A DNA stretch of 64,000 nucleotides from CAG-791 sp963650385 (GTDB lineage: Bacteria; Bacillota; Clostridia; Lachnospirales; Lachnospiraceae): assembly GCA_963650385.1 (NCBI GenBank), contig CAVJLL010000006.1:14739-78738 (forward strand), in the 5' to 3' direction. The notes beneath the pieces were generated by a model. The model was not told the DNA's origin. It did no database searches and saw only the letters and a list, made by a program, of their open reading frames with translations. Both the position numbers and the translations under genes were made by a program. This document shows positions 50,491 through 59,468 of the stretch, piece by piece (the stretch's first letter is position 1; every line of letters starts with the position of its first letter).

Positions 50491-52767
50491 TCAGTACGGA
50501 TTCACCGGATCAAAGTCGAACTGGAACACGGTGTCCATGCCGGTGCTGGCCTTCAATGCCCGTCTGGCCGCAGCCTCCACCGCATCTTTACAAGCGATCA
50601 GTGTATCATACTCACTGCTTTTAACATAGAGGACATAGCGGTACTCATCCCGGAGCTTCTCCAGCGCTGCCGCCGCCGGGCCGATCAGCAGGCACCCCTT
50701 GTTCGTCTCCGGAAGCTTTTCCAGAAGCATCCTCGTCTGCCGGGCAAAGAGCGCCGCGTGCTCTTCCGATGGGGAGGTCAGCTGAATCGCCAGCATGTGC
50801 TCGGCCGGAGGATATTTCAGGAGCCTTCGGTAGGTCATCTCTTCTGCGTAGAAGCCCTCGTAGTCCTGCTTCGCCGCATAGACAATACTGTAATGCGAAG
50901 GATCATAGGTCTGGATCACCACGTTCCCCGGCTTGGTTCCGCGCCCTGCGCGGCCCGCCGCCTGCGTCAGCAGCTGAAAGGTCCGCTCTGCCGCCCGGTA
51001 ATCGCCCATATGCAGCGACATATCCGCGAGCAGCACGCCCACCAGCGTCACATTCGGAAAATCGTGTCCCTTCACGATCATCTGGGTTCCAATGAGAATA
51101 TCTGCCTCCTCGTTGGCAAAGGACGACAATATTTTCTCATAGCTGCTCTTGGTCCTGGTGGTATCTGCATCCATGCGGAGAATTCTGGCCTGCGGATAAG
51201 CCTTCTGCACCAGCTGCTCTACCTGCTCGGTCCCTGCCTGAAAGCCGCTGATGTAGGGTGAGCCGCACTCCGGGCACTTCTCCGGCATCGCCGTTTCGTA
51301 GCCGCAGTAATGGCACACGAGCCGCCCCTTGCCGTGGAGCGATAACGATACGCTGCAGTGCGGACATTTGGGCACATAGCTGCAGCTGCGGCAGGACACA
51401 AAGCCGGAGAAGCCGCGGCGGTTTAAGAACAATATGCTCTGTTCGCCCTTCTCCAGCCGCTCCTGCAGCAGCCCGGACAGGCGTCTGGAGAGAATGGAGT
51501 GGTTGCCGCTGCGCATTTCCTCCCGCATATCCGCAATTTCTGTCTGCGGAAGGCTCCCGCCCGTCAGTCTCCTGGTCAGACGGTACAGGCGGAACCTCCC
51601 CTGCGCGGCCTGGTAGTAGGAATCCAAAGACGGCGTTGCAGACCCCAGGACCACGATGCCCCGGTGCACTGCCGCGATCTGAATGGCTACATCCCGTGCG
51701 TGGTACTTGGGCATCGACTCGTTTTTGTAGCTGCTCTCATGCTCCTCGTCCATGATGATGATGCCGATCCTGGGAAAGGGCGTGAACAGTGCGGATCTCG
51801 GCCCGATGATGACGTCAATGTCTCCTCTTCTTGCGCGCTCGAACTGGTCGCTCTTCTCGCTTTCCGACAGGGAGGAATTCATCACCGACACGCGGTCGCC
51901 GAAGCGCCGGTAGAACCGCATCAGTGTCTGATAGGTCAGCGAGATCTCCGGGATGAGCATGATGGCCTTCCCGCCGTCCGCCACTATTTTCTCTATGACC
52001 GCGATGTATACCTCTGTTTTGCCGCTGCCGGTAATGCCGTGGAGGAGAGATACCTGCGGCACCTCCTGCTGGCCCGCGGGCAGCTCCCGGATTCTCCGAT
52101 AATCGTTCCAGATGCCGTCTACCGCAGCGCGCTGCTCACAGCTCAGCTCCTTCTGCGTCTCCTCCTTCACGGTCGCCGCAACCGGATTGCGAAGGCTCGT
52201 CCGCGTTTCAATTTCCAGGATGCCCTGCTTTTCCAGTGCCTTCAGCGTTTCCCTTGTCACATGGAGCTTCTGCAGCATCAACTGGTAGGGCTGCTGACTG
52301 TTTTCCAGAAGGGCCCTCAGGATCCGTTCTCTTGCCACCTGATGCTTCATGGCGAACTGATGCCGTTTTTCCTCTGCCTCCTCCGGCGATAGGAGCAGGC
52401 GGACCACCTTCTCCTCTACGGGCTTTGCCGATCCGCGACTCGTGAGCACCGTTTTCAATGCCGCTGAGAAAGTGGAGCCGTAGCGTCTTTTCATCCACAG
52501 TGCCAGCTGCACACTGTACTCGCCGGTCTCCCCGGAATCGCTGCGCGCCGCCTCGCGGATCTCCTTGATCGCTGCATCCGGATAATCACACGTATCCGAA
52601 AACCCGACAACGTATCCCTTCCGCACCGAATCGCCCTTTCCGAACGGCACCACAACAAGACTCCCGAGGCCCAGCTCTGGAGCCAGCGCCTCTGGAATCC
52701 TGTAGGTAAACGGCTTGTCCAGCCGCCCGTGCGAAATGTCGATGATGATCTGTGCGTAGCGATGCAT
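50491..52767 (-). CDS. priA: Primosomal helicase PriA (replication restart)
   Basis: A 758-residue superfamily-2 helicase. An N-terminal DNA-binding domain (about 1-190) is followed by Walker A GITGSGKTEVY, Walker B MDEEHE, then the paired zinc-binding cysteines (CRSCSYVPKCPHC, CHYCGYE, CPECG) and the C-terminal helicase motifs (TQMIVKGHDF, QAAGRAGRG). It reloads the replisome at stalled forks. It begins five bases after murE, an unusual upstream partner. Confidence 0.96.
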   Translation of the reverse strand: MHRYAQIIIDISHGRLDKPFTYRIPEALAPELGLGSLVVVPFGKGDSVRKGYVVGFSDTCDYPDAAIKEIREAARSDSGETGEYSVQLALWMKRRYGSTFSAALKTVLTSRGSAKPVEEKVVRLLLSPEEAEEKRHQFAMKHQVARERILRALLENSQQPYQLMLQKLHVTRETLKALEKQGILEIETRTSLRNPVAATVKEETQKELSCEQRAAVDGIWNDYRRIRELPAGQQEVPQVSLLHGITGSGKTEVYIAVIEKIVADGGKAIMLIPEISLTYQTLMRFYRRFGDRVSVMNSSLSESEKSDQFERARRGDIDVIIGPRSALFTPFPRIGIIIMDEEHESSYKNESMPKYHARDVAIQIAAVHRGIVVLGSATPSLDSYYQAAQGRFRLYRLTRRLTGGSLPQTEIADMREEMRSGNHSILSRRLSGLLQERLEKGEQSILFLNRRGFSGFVSCRSCSYVPKCPHCSVSLSLHGKGRLVCHYCGYETAMPEKCPECGSPYISGFQAGTEQVEQLVQKAYPQARILRMDADTTRTKSSYEKILSSFANEEADILIGTQMIVKGHDFPNVTLVGVLLADMSLHMGDYRAAERTFQLLTQAAGRAGRGTKPGNVVIQTYDPSHYSIVYAAKQDYEGFYAEEMTYRRLLKYPPAEHMLAIQLTSPSEEHAALFARQTRMLLEKLPETNKGCLLIGPAAAALEKLRDEYRYVLYVKSSEYDTLIACKDAVEAAARRALKASTGMDTVFQFDFDPVNPY

Positions 52768-52772
52768 TTGTT

Positions 52773-54296
52773 TTACCGGGCTGCGTCCTTTGCCAGGATA
52801 TCCGCTATGATGACGCGTTCGTCCATCGGATATTTTTTGCCCTTGATCTCCTGATAATCCTCATGCCCCTTGCCGGCAAGGACGATGATATCCCCCGGCT
52901 CGCCGTGGTGAATCGCGTAGGCAATGGCCTCCCGCCGGTCCGGAATGGTCACATAGGCTCCCGTTGTCTTAGAGATTCCCGTGACGATGTCCTGAATGAT
53001 GTCCATCGGCTCCTCGTCGCGCGGATTGTCCGACGTAATGATGGTAAGGTCCGACAGCCGGCCGGACACCTCTCCCATCTCAAAGCGCCGCACCTTCGAT
53101 CGATTGCCGCCGCAGCCAAAGAGCGTGACCAGCCGGTGCGGATGGTACTCCTTCAGCGTGGACAGAAGGCTCTCCAGCGCAACCGCATTGTGGGCGTAGT
53201 CAATCATCAATGTAAAATCGTCGCTGACCTTTACCAGCTCAATGCGGCCCTTAGCTCTGGCGCCGGCAAGAGCTGCTTCCGCGTCCCCGGCCTTCACATC
53301 GAACGCATGGCAGATCGCAATGGCAGACAGCGCATTGTAAACACTGAAGCGTCCCGGCGTCGGCACCTCGCAGCTTAGCTCCCAGATGCCCGTTGTCCGG
53401 AAACGGATGCCCAGCTCTCCCGGCTTTTCGATGAGCGCAAGATCCTGCGCACACAGGTCATTGGATGGCTCCAGACCGTACCGCAGGACGCGGCAGGAGC
53501 TTCCCTCGAGAATCTGATCCGTGTGCGGGTCATCTCCGTTGACAATGGCCAGACGGCACTGGCGGAACAGAAGGCTCTTGCAGTGCAGATAATCCGCAAA
53601 GTCCTTGTGCTCGTTCGGTCCGATGTGGTCCTCCGACAGGTTGGTAAAGACACCGATGTCGAACAGAATTCCTGCGGTGCGGTCCAGCATCAATGCCTGG
53701 GAGGACACCTCCATCACCACTGCCTCCACGCCGTCATCCGCCATCTCCCGCAGCGTTTTCTGCAGCGCCAGCGATTCCGGCGTCGTATTGGCGGCCGGCC
53801 GGTGCACATCATGCCAGGTCGACTCGATGGTGCCGATCAGGCCGACGTCCATTCCAGCCTTTTCCAGAATGGAGCGCACCAGATAGGTCGTCGTGGTCTT
53901 TCCCTTTGTTCCTGTGATGCCGATCATCTTCAGCCGATCGGCCGGATGTCCGTAAAAGGCGGCCGACACCAGTGCCATCCCGCGGCGCGTGGACTGCACG
54001 CGGATCAGAACCAGGTCCTTTGCACCTGCCGTCTCCACCGGGTCCACGGCATGCTCGGTGAGAATCGCCGTAGTTCCTGCTGCCGCGACCTGCGGAATGA
54101 AGCTGTGTCCGTCGGACCTTGCTCCGCAGATGGCAAAAAAGAGTATCCCCTGCCCGGCCTTTCGGGAGTCGTTTGTAATATCTACAATCTCCTGCTCAAG
54201 AAGGCGGCGTCCCTTCTCCGAATCCTTCGCAATTAGATTCCCGCCCGCATCGTAAAGCTCATAATCCAGTTCCTGTATCAGGTTCTCCAGCTGCAT
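52773..54296 (-). CDS. murE: UDP-MurNAc-tripeptide synthetase MurE, meso-DAP type
   Basis: A 507-residue ATP-dependent ligase. The ATP loop is GITGTKGKTTTTY, the carbamylated-lysine region lies near HCKSLLFRQ, and the amino-acid specificity motif DNPRDEEP is the DNPR form that marks meso-diaminopimelate addition. It adds the third residue of the stem peptide in the cytoplasm. It is not in the dcw cluster here but leads the priA operon, with AAGGGG before the ATG and a tandem repeat in its promoter region. Confidence 0.95.
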   Translation of the reverse strand: MQLENLIQELDYELYDAGGNLIAKDSEKGRRLLEQEIVDITNDSRKAGQGILFFAICGARSDGHSFIPQVAAAGTTAILTEHAVDPVETAGAKDLVLIRVQSTRRGMALVSAAFYGHPADRLKMIGITGTKGKTTTTYLVRSILEKAGMDVGLIGTIESTWHDVHRPAANTTPESLALQKTLREMADDGVEAVVMEVSSQALMLDRTAGILFDIGVFTNLSEDHIGPNEHKDFADYLHCKSLLFRQCRLAIVNGDDPHTDQILEGSSCRVLRYGLEPSNDLCAQDLALIEKPGELGIRFRTTGIWELSCEVPTPGRFSVYNALSAIAICHAFDVKAGDAEAALAGARAKGRIELVKVSDDFTLMIDYAHNAVALESLLSTLKEYHPHRLVTLFGCGGNRSKVRRFEMGEVSGRLSDLTIITSDNPRDEEPMDIIQDIVTGISKTTGAYVTIPDRREAIAYAIHHGEPGDIIVLAGKGHEDYQEIKGKKYPMDERVIIADILAKDAAR

Positions 54297-54329
54297 TGCA
54301 ATCCCCTTTCCTCTTAAATATGCTCTCGG

Positions 54330-54366
54330 TTTAGAAATGCTTTAGACTTTTTAGAAATTCCTTAGA
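54330..54366. promoter_or_regulatory. Tandem direct repeat upstream of murE
   Basis: TTTAGAAATGCTTTAGA (54330-54346) and TTTAGAAATTCCTTAGA (54350-54366) differ at two of 17 positions and are 20 bases apart, about two helical turns. They lie 35-70 bases upstream of murE, where a regulator or sigma factor could bind. Confidence 0.45.
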
Positions 54367-54458
54367 GTGCGTACACATTTTCAACACATTTTGCCGTTAT
54401 GATCTTAATCAAGATAGTTACTTACTCACTATCTCCCCCCTCATAAGAAGTAGTAAAG

Positions 54459-54492
54459 AAAAAAGGCATCTGCAGCTGCAGATGCCTTTTTT
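54459..54492. terminator. Bidirectional terminator after the pseudouridine synthase gene
   Basis: GGCATCTGCA and TGCAGATGCC form a perfect 10-bp stem with A and T runs on both sides. On the minus strand it ends the transcript from 55645. Confidence 0.85.
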
Positions 54493-54577
54493 CTGCAGCC
54501 ATCAATCCACATACCGGGTTCATCAGGTTCGGGCCTCCAATGCAAGTCTTCCTGCGGAAGCGCAAAATGTACAGCAC
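54493..54577 (-). ncRNA. Possible structured RNA between a stop codon and a terminator
   Basis: The 85 bases between the stop of the pseudouridine synthase gene and the terminator contain CTTCC/GGAAG hairpin sequence and the conserved-looking block CCCGAACCTGATGAACCC. It has no ORF. I could not match it to a known RNA; it may be a 3'-derived small RNA. Confidence 0.3.
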
Positions 54578-55645
54578 TCACATGGCATTTCCGAAATCGC
54601 CCTGCAGGCGGCTTCGAATGCACAGCCGCTCTCCCGTAAACGGCTGGTCGAGCTCCACGCAGACTGCCTGCAGCATGGCATGGCGCCCTGCGCTGCCGTC
54701 GCCGCCTGCCATGGACTTCACGTGATCCATGCCATCCGTGTCTGCCGCAGACCCGTACAGCGTATCATCCACAAGCGGATGTCCGATCGACGCCATATGC
54801 ACGCGGATCTGGTGCGTTCTCCCGGTGTCAAGGTGCAGCCGCAGCAGTGAATATTCCCGCAGCTCCGGGCCTGCGGCTTCTTTCGCCGCGGCACCCCGGC
54901 AGGTTGGCATACTGTTTTCGCTTTGTCCTGCAGCACCTTGACAGACTAGTGTATTGCCTTCGCTCTCTTTAGCTGCAAACTCCCGCAGCACTTCGTAATG
55001 CGTAACGGCGCGGAGTCTCGTCGTTCCTGGCGCGCACACCCGCATCTTCATCAGAACCCCCGGCACCTTCTCCATATCCCGGTCGATGGTCCCTGCCTTC
55101 GCGTTCTCCGGAAACCAACCTTCGCAAAGAGCCTCATAGGTTCGGACAAACCGTCCCTCCTCTCGCTGCCGCTGGAGCCTTGCCGCCGACGCGCGGTTCC
55201 TCGCAAAAACCAGAACTCCCGAGGTTTCCTTGTCCAGCCTTCCGATGATGCGCAGGCCCGAGGAGTCCTTGAGATAGTCCGTCAGATAATTGGCCACCGT
55301 GTCCGTGTAGTGGCCCGGGCAGGGGTGCACCACCTCTCCTGCCTCCTTGTCCACGGCAATCAGATCCTCATCCTCATAGAGAATCCGCACCGGCCCCTTC
55401 ACCGGCAGGAGCTTGCCCGCGTCGCACTCCTCCGGCAGAATAATCTGCAGCGTCTGCCCCGGCTGCATCCGTTCGTTTACCCGAATGAGCGCTCCGTCGC
55501 AGGTGATCCCCTCCGGGAGGAATTTCGCCGCACTGATTTCATGTCCGGTCACGCGTACGCAGCTCCGGAGCACCAGATTGACCAGCCCGCCGGCCGTACG
55601 CGCCAGATCCTCCTCGCGGAGCGTATAGCGTAGTATCTTATCCAA
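54578..55645 (-). CDS. RluA/RluD-family pseudouridine synthase
   Basis: A protein of about 355 residues that would isomerise uridine in rRNA or tRNA. The catalytic motif IGRLDKETSGVLVFARN (Asp in GRLDKET) and the late motif TGRTHQIRVHMASIGHPLVDD are present. An Ala/Glu/Ser-rich insert of about 45 residues lies between them, unusual for the family. No ATG fits; TTG at 55645, overlapping the previous stop by eight bases, starts the family-like text LDKILRYTL, but TTG at 55678 is also open. Confidence 0.82.
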   Translation of the reverse strand: MDKILRYTLREEDLARTAGGLVNLVLRSCVRVTGHEISAAKFLPEGITCDGALIRVNERMQPGQTLQIILPEECDAGKLLPVKGPVRILYEDEDLIAVDKEAGEVVHPCPGHYTDTVANYLTDYLKDSSGLRIIGRLDKETSGVLVFARNRASAARLQRQREEGRFVRTYEALCEGWFPENAKAGTIDRDMEKVPGVLMKMRVCAPGTTRLRAVTHYEVLREFAAKESEGNTLVCQGAAGQSENSMPTCRGAAAKEAAGPELREYSLLRLHLDTGRTHQIRVHMASIGHPLVDDTLYGSAADTDGMDHVKSMAGGDGSAGRHAMLQAVCVELDQPFTGERLCIRSRLQGDFGNAM

Positions 55646-56288
55646 GTCCTGCAAGCCTTTCCAGCGGTTTCTTTGCAAAATGGTTGAAAACAGCGATCAC
55701 TCGTCCGACGCCGATCATCGACAGAATCGTTCCAAGCCCGATTCCCAGAAGCGGCGCCCCGAAAAGGCAGCCCAGAAGGAGGGAAATTGCAACGGAGCAA
55801 AGGTCCACACAGTTCTTGGTAAAGCCCAGCTCCTTGCCGGTGCGGTCCGCGATGCAGCTGACAATCCCGTCTCCGGGATTCGGCACCAGCCGCATATCCA
55901 CCGTCAGCGCCGCTCCGATTCCCGTCAGGACAAGCCCCGCGATCAGCGTTGCAAGGTCCATGCCGAAGTTCCCGCTGTGGTAGCCAAGGGCCGCCTTAAA
56001 CAGTGCCATAAACCGGGTGAACACGATGCTCAGCACAATCTGCAGCGCATCCGTCAGCTTCCGGTTCCGGCCCTTGATCACGAACTGCGCCGCCACAAAA
56101 ATACAGTACAATACGAGCGTCAGATTCGCCAGGCTGATCCCGGTTCCTCTGCTGATGGTATAAGGAACAGAAATAATGGCGGAGGAGCCCAGCCCGGCCT
56201 CCGTATTCAGTGTCAGTCCCAGTGCCAGCACCACCATACCGAATACATACAATCCGCCGCGCCATACCGCGGCCTTCCTTCCGCTCAT
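55638..56288 (-). CDS. YczE/YitT-like integral membrane protein
   Basis: A 216-residue protein with five to six membrane segments. It begins with GGLYVFGMVVLALGLTLNTE and has GLGSSAIISVPYTIS and PNPGDGIVSCIADRTGKELG, matching the YczE/YyaS/YitT group. Function in this family is not settled. ATG at 56288 follows AAGGAAG. It overlaps the next gene and is transcribed from the UbiB side. Confidence 0.78.
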   Translation of the reverse strand: MSGRKAAVWRGGLYVFGMVVLALGLTLNTEAGLGSSAIISVPYTISRGTGISLANLTLVLYCIFVAAQFVIKGRNRKLTDALQIVLSIVFTRFMALFKAALGYHSGNFGMDLATLIAGLVLTGIGAALTVDMRLVPNPGDGIVSCIADRTGKELGFTKNCVDLCSVAISLLLGCLFGAPLLGIGLGTILSMIGVGRVIAVFNHFAKKPLERLAGLG

Positions 56289-56405
56289 TCTTCCTTCTGC
56301 TCCTTTCTCCTGCCGCATCCTGCTGCGGCCCGATTTCTTCTGATTTTTCCTGTACCGTTCACTCTATTCGCAACCCGCTCATTTCCTTCGAAAACAGCTG
56401 CTTCA

Positions 56406-58067
56406 TCACTTCCAGAATAAGAATCCCTTCCGGTCCTTTTTGGGCTTGCGGTAGCGGTAATAAATGTTGCGCAGCACCAGGAACATGCTCGCGCCCAGGG
56501 CAAAAATAAAGCCCGCCGCTCCCAGCACCGGAATTCCCATCACCTTCGGCTGCATGTCGGTCGTGCAGATGATCGCCGACGACATGAGGAGTGCCGCAAT
56601 GCATACGCCGATCACCAGGTTCCGGACCAGTGCATAGGCCACCACCGTGAACTCATCCTGCGCGCTCAATATGATGTTCACCTTGGCGCGTCCGTGCAGG
56701 AACTCGTTCAATGTATCGGTCGTTAAGGCCGGGATCTCCGCGCCCTTTTTGACAGCGCGGTAAAGCGTCCTTCCGCCCTTTCCCAGCTCCTTTTTCCAGT
56801 CCAGCCGGTGCAGATAGTCCTCGGAAAACCGGGTCACTGCGATCTGGAACATGTTGATGTCGGGGCTGATTTCCGCCAGTACGCCCTCTACGTGCGCAAG
56901 TCCGCGGCACAGCATCGTCACGCCGTGCGGAAGGCTGATGCCGTTCTCCTTCATGATCTCCATCAGATCTGCCAGGACCTCGGCAATATCAATGCCGCCC
57001 ATGGACGCAGAGCCGTAATCATCCAGAAACTTCCGGAGATCCTCCCAGAGTCTGGCACGGTCCGGACGTCCGCGGAATTCACCGATTTCCAGAACCGCAT
57101 TCTCCACCATGGTAACATCATGCAGTGCAATTCCCTGCACGCCCTTGACCATGACCTTCCGGTCCTTCTCCGAGAGCCGTCCCATCATGCCCATATCGAT
57201 CCAGACGATCTTGCCGCCGCTGACCTTTACATTGCCGGGATGCGGATCCGCATGGAAAAAGCCGTCATCCATCACCTGCTTGATGAAGTTGTTGACGTAT
57301 TTGGTGCCGATTTCGTGGAGATCGTAGCCGCCGTCCTGGAGTGTTTCCTTGTCATTGATGGCGGTGCCGTCAACATACTCCATGACCAGGACGCGGCTCG
57401 TTGTGAACTCATGGTAGAGCTTTGGGCAGGAAACGTAGACGATTCCCTTATTGTTCCGGGCGAACTCCTCCATGTTGGCCGCTTCCTTCAGGAAGTCCAT
57501 CTCCTCCTGGGCGACGCTCCAGAGCTCGTCCAGGACCATGTTCAGGTCCACCAGATTCTTCAGGTCACCCACCGGCGGCATCAGGTGCACCAGCCGGTGC
57601 AGGAGGCTGATGTCTCTTGCCATGATGTCATAGATTCCCTTGCGCTGCACCTTGACAACAACGTCCTCGCCCGTCACAAGGACCGCCTTATGCACCTGCG
57701 CAATGGAGGCAGAGCCCAGCGGCTTCGGATCAATGTAGGAAAATACCTCGTGCCAGTCCTGGCGGTAGGAGCGGTTGATCACCTCCTCCACCACCTCAAA
57801 CGGCATGGGAGCCACGCTGGAATTGAGCTTCATGAGCTCGTCGCAGTACCTGGCCGGCAGGATGTCCGAATGCAGCGACATGATCTGTCCGATCTTGATA
57901 TAGGTCGGCCCCAGCTCCTCCAGAATGGTGCGCAGCTTCTCCGGCGTCACGCCTCTCGTAATTTTATTCCGGACCAGAACATCCTTGATTTCCGCCAGGC
58001 GGGACCGGTTGTCCTGGGTCTTCTTGTCTTTCTTTTCGTTGTCCTTCGGCTTGTTTTCTGTCTGCAT
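56406..58067 (-). CDS. UbiB/AarF (ABC1) atypical kinase with C-terminal membrane anchor
   Basis: A 553-residue protein-kinase-like protein. UbiB marks are KIGQIMSLHSDILP (the KxGQ motif), PLGSASIAQVHKA (Ala-rich loop), VVVKVQRKG, and HADPHPGNV and WIDMGMMGR for catalysis. Two membrane helices close the C-terminus (about 490-540). The family acts in quinone or lipid homeostasis by ATPase activity. The ribosome site is weak and a family A repeat ends 20 bases upstream. The next upstream gene encodes a phasin-like protein, a pairing seen in Firmicutes. Confidence 0.9.
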   Translation of the reverse strand: MQTENKPKDNEKKDKKTQDNRSRLAEIKDVLVRNKITRGVTPEKLRTILEELGPTYIKIGQIMSLHSDILPARYCDELMKLNSSVAPMPFEVVEEVINRSYRQDWHEVFSYIDPKPLGSASIAQVHKAVLVTGEDVVVKVQRKGIYDIMARDISLLHRLVHLMPPVGDLKNLVDLNMVLDELWSVAQEEMDFLKEAANMEEFARNNKGIVYVSCPKLYHEFTTSRVLVMEYVDGTAINDKETLQDGGYDLHEIGTKYVNNFIKQVMDDGFFHADPHPGNVKVSGGKIVWIDMGMMGRLSEKDRKVMVKGVQGIALHDVTMVENAVLEIGEFRGRPDRARLWEDLRKFLDDYGSASMGGIDIAEVLADLMEIMKENGISLPHGVTMLCRGLAHVEGVLAEISPDINMFQIAVTRFSEDYLHRLDWKKELGKGGRTLYRAVKKGAEIPALTTDTLNEFLHGRAKVNIILSAQDEFTVVAYALVRNLVIGVCIAALLMSSAIICTTDMQPKVMGIPVLGAAGFIFALGASMFLVLRNIYYRYRKPKKDRKGFLFWK

Positions 58068-58086
58068 ATTTTCTTACCGACAAAAT

Positions 58087-58136
58087 GTAATTATTAGCAC
58101 CCATCTCGAATTTGCTTCGCAAATCCTCGATGCGGC
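58087..58136. repeat. Family A repeat, partial copy (inverted orientation)
   Basis: On the minus strand it reads GCCGCATCGAGG, then complementary ATTTGC/GCAAAT, TTCGAGATGGG and TGCTAATAATTAC. It matches the right half of the 41980 element and ends about 20 bases from the UbiB-like start. Confidence 0.7.
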
Positions 58137-58257
58137 AAAACAATAAAAGGGCCGCAGATTGCTCTGTGACCCTCTCTTGTCTGTTTGATTGCATCGAAGC
58201 AGCTGTTCAGAACCCGCCTGTCAAATTGCCCGGCTCTGCGTCGCTGCGCATCGAAGA

Positions 58258-58286
58258 CAAAAGGGAGACAAATACCCATTGTCTCC
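58258..58286 (-). terminator. Terminator of the phasin-like gene
   Basis: GGAGACAA and TTGTCTCC form a stem (58264-58286), followed on the minus strand by CTTTTGT. It lies ten bases after the stop codon. Confidence 0.7.
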
Positions 58287-58296
58287 TTCCGGCAGC

Positions 58297-58635
58297 TTAC
58301 TCCTCTGCCTTGTCCTCTTCCGCAGCAGCATCCTCAGCAGACTCTGCAGCCTCTGACTCTGCCTTCGCGATCTGCTCCTTCAGCTTTGCAAGATCCTCTG
58401 CGCTCAAACCGGAAACAAAATCCGTGAAGTTCTTCTGCTTCTTCTCTTCTTCGAATTTCTTTTTCTTCTCCTCAGCATTGTGGCGAAGCTCCTGATTCAG
58501 AGCCTTTCCCTGCTCAACGGTCAGCTCGCCCTTCTTCACAAGGTCGCTCAGGATCTCTCCGGACTTCTCTACGGAAGTTGCCGCTGCACCAATGCCAATC
58601 AGAAAGAATTTCTTAATTCCATCACCAAGTTCCAT
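58297..58635 (-). CDS. Phasin-like small helical protein
   Basis: A 112-residue protein. Residues 1-35 (IKKFFLIGIGAAATSVEKSG) resemble the N-terminus of phasins (PhaF/PhaI-like), which coat granules or membranes, followed by a long Lys/Glu coiled coil (LRHNAEEKKKKFEEEKKQ) and an acidic Ala/Glu tail. No PHA synthase gene is in the window. GGAGGTG precedes the ATG. In Firmicutes such proteins are often beside UbiB-like kinases, as here. Confidence 0.75.
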   Translation of the reverse strand: MELGDGIKKFFLIGIGAAATSVEKSGEILSDLVKKGELTVEQGKALNQELRHNAEEKKKKFEEEKKQKNFTDFVSGLSAEDLAKLKEQIAKAESEAAESAEDAAAEEDKAEE

Positions 58636-58719
58636 ACTGTAACACCTCCATTTACACCCCTTGCGGGTGATCTATGGGAAGATTATACCATCGTTTTGCG
58701 GATGCGGCACACTAATTCT

Positions 58720-59115
58720 CTAAAGTTCAGGGAGACACAGACCGCAGCGCTCGATGAGCTTCGGCAGGAAAATCCAGAGTCCGATGACTGCTGCAAAAAT
58801 GGCTGCGATCAGAACTGCTCCGGCCGCCGCGTCCTTGGCCTTCTTGGCAAGAGGATGGCGCTCCTGCGTCGCAAGATCGACCACCGCTTCTACCGCCGTA
58901 TTCACGCATTCCAGGCTCATCACCAGTCCGAACAGAATCAGGCAGACAAACCACTCCTCCCGTGACAGACCAAGCCACAGGCCGAATGCTGTGACCAAAG
59001 CTGCCGCGCAGCAGTGAATCTGCATGTTCCGTTCCTTCTGAATGGTATGAATAATACCCTCGAAGGCATATCCAAAGCTCTTGTACAATGGCTGCTTGCG
59101 TTCGCGTTTACTCAT
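58720..59115 (-). CDS. dgkA: DgkA-type diacylglycerol/undecaprenol kinase
   Basis: A 131-residue membrane protein with three segments. The family motif SLECVNTAVEAVVDL and the N-terminal AFEGIIHTIQKERNMQIH are clear. In Gram-positive bacteria this family mainly phosphorylates undecaprenol, recycling the lipid carrier used by MraY. GAGGGAAC precedes the ATG. Confidence 0.9.
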   Translation of the reverse strand: MSKRERKQPLYKSFGYAFEGIIHTIQKERNMQIHCCAAALVTAFGLWLGLSREEWFVCLILFGLVMSLECVNTAVEAVVDLATQERHPLAKKAKDAAAGAVLIAAIFAAVIGLWIFLPKLIERCGLCLPEL

Positions 59116-59336
59116 GTTCCCTCATGACAGGGCAGCGCCCCGTGCTTCTTCACTATGCTTTTACCTCATGCTCGGTTGCTTCTTTCCGCAAGGTGTAGAA
59201 ATAAATTTTCATGATGTCACAAACCTCCTATCCGATCAAAATGTGCCGGCCGAAACGGCACTGTTTTCGTCTCAATGCGCAGTATAGCACGTCCGATCAT
59301 CCACGCATATAAGCAAAAGAGAAGCTTTGCAGCAGC

Positions 59337-59412
59337 AATTTTGCGAACGGGCTCTGGCCAGCCGCATCGAGGTTTGCCGAAGGAAAATCGAGATGGGGGC
59401 TAAATAGATACG
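59337..59412. repeat. Family A repeat, composite copy
   Basis: It joins both halves of the family: TTTTGCGAACGGGCTCTG, as in the short copies at 11710 and 32580, then GCCAGCCGCATCGAGG, AAATCGAGATGGGGGCT and AAATAGATAC, as in the 41980 element. It lies between dgkA and the end of the predicted non-coding RNA. Confidence 0.65.
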
Positions 59413-59430
59413 ATATATGAAACCACACGG

Positions 59431-59468
59431 AAAAGGGTATCCATCACATCCTTGCGTGATCGATACCC
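59431..59468 (-). terminator. Terminator of the candidate RNA
   Basis: GGGTATC and GATACCC, then ATCAC and GTGAT, pair across a single mismatch with an 8-base loop. On the minus strand TTTT follows directly. Confidence 0.75.

Noticed and set aside
54493..54577. TPP riboswitch or SRP RNA suggested by ACCTGAT and hairpin sequences
   Set aside because: The other conserved TPP parts (CTGAGA, AGCGTAGGGA) are absent and the SRP apical GGAAGNAGC motif is not formed. It also lies at a 3' end, not before a thiamine gene.
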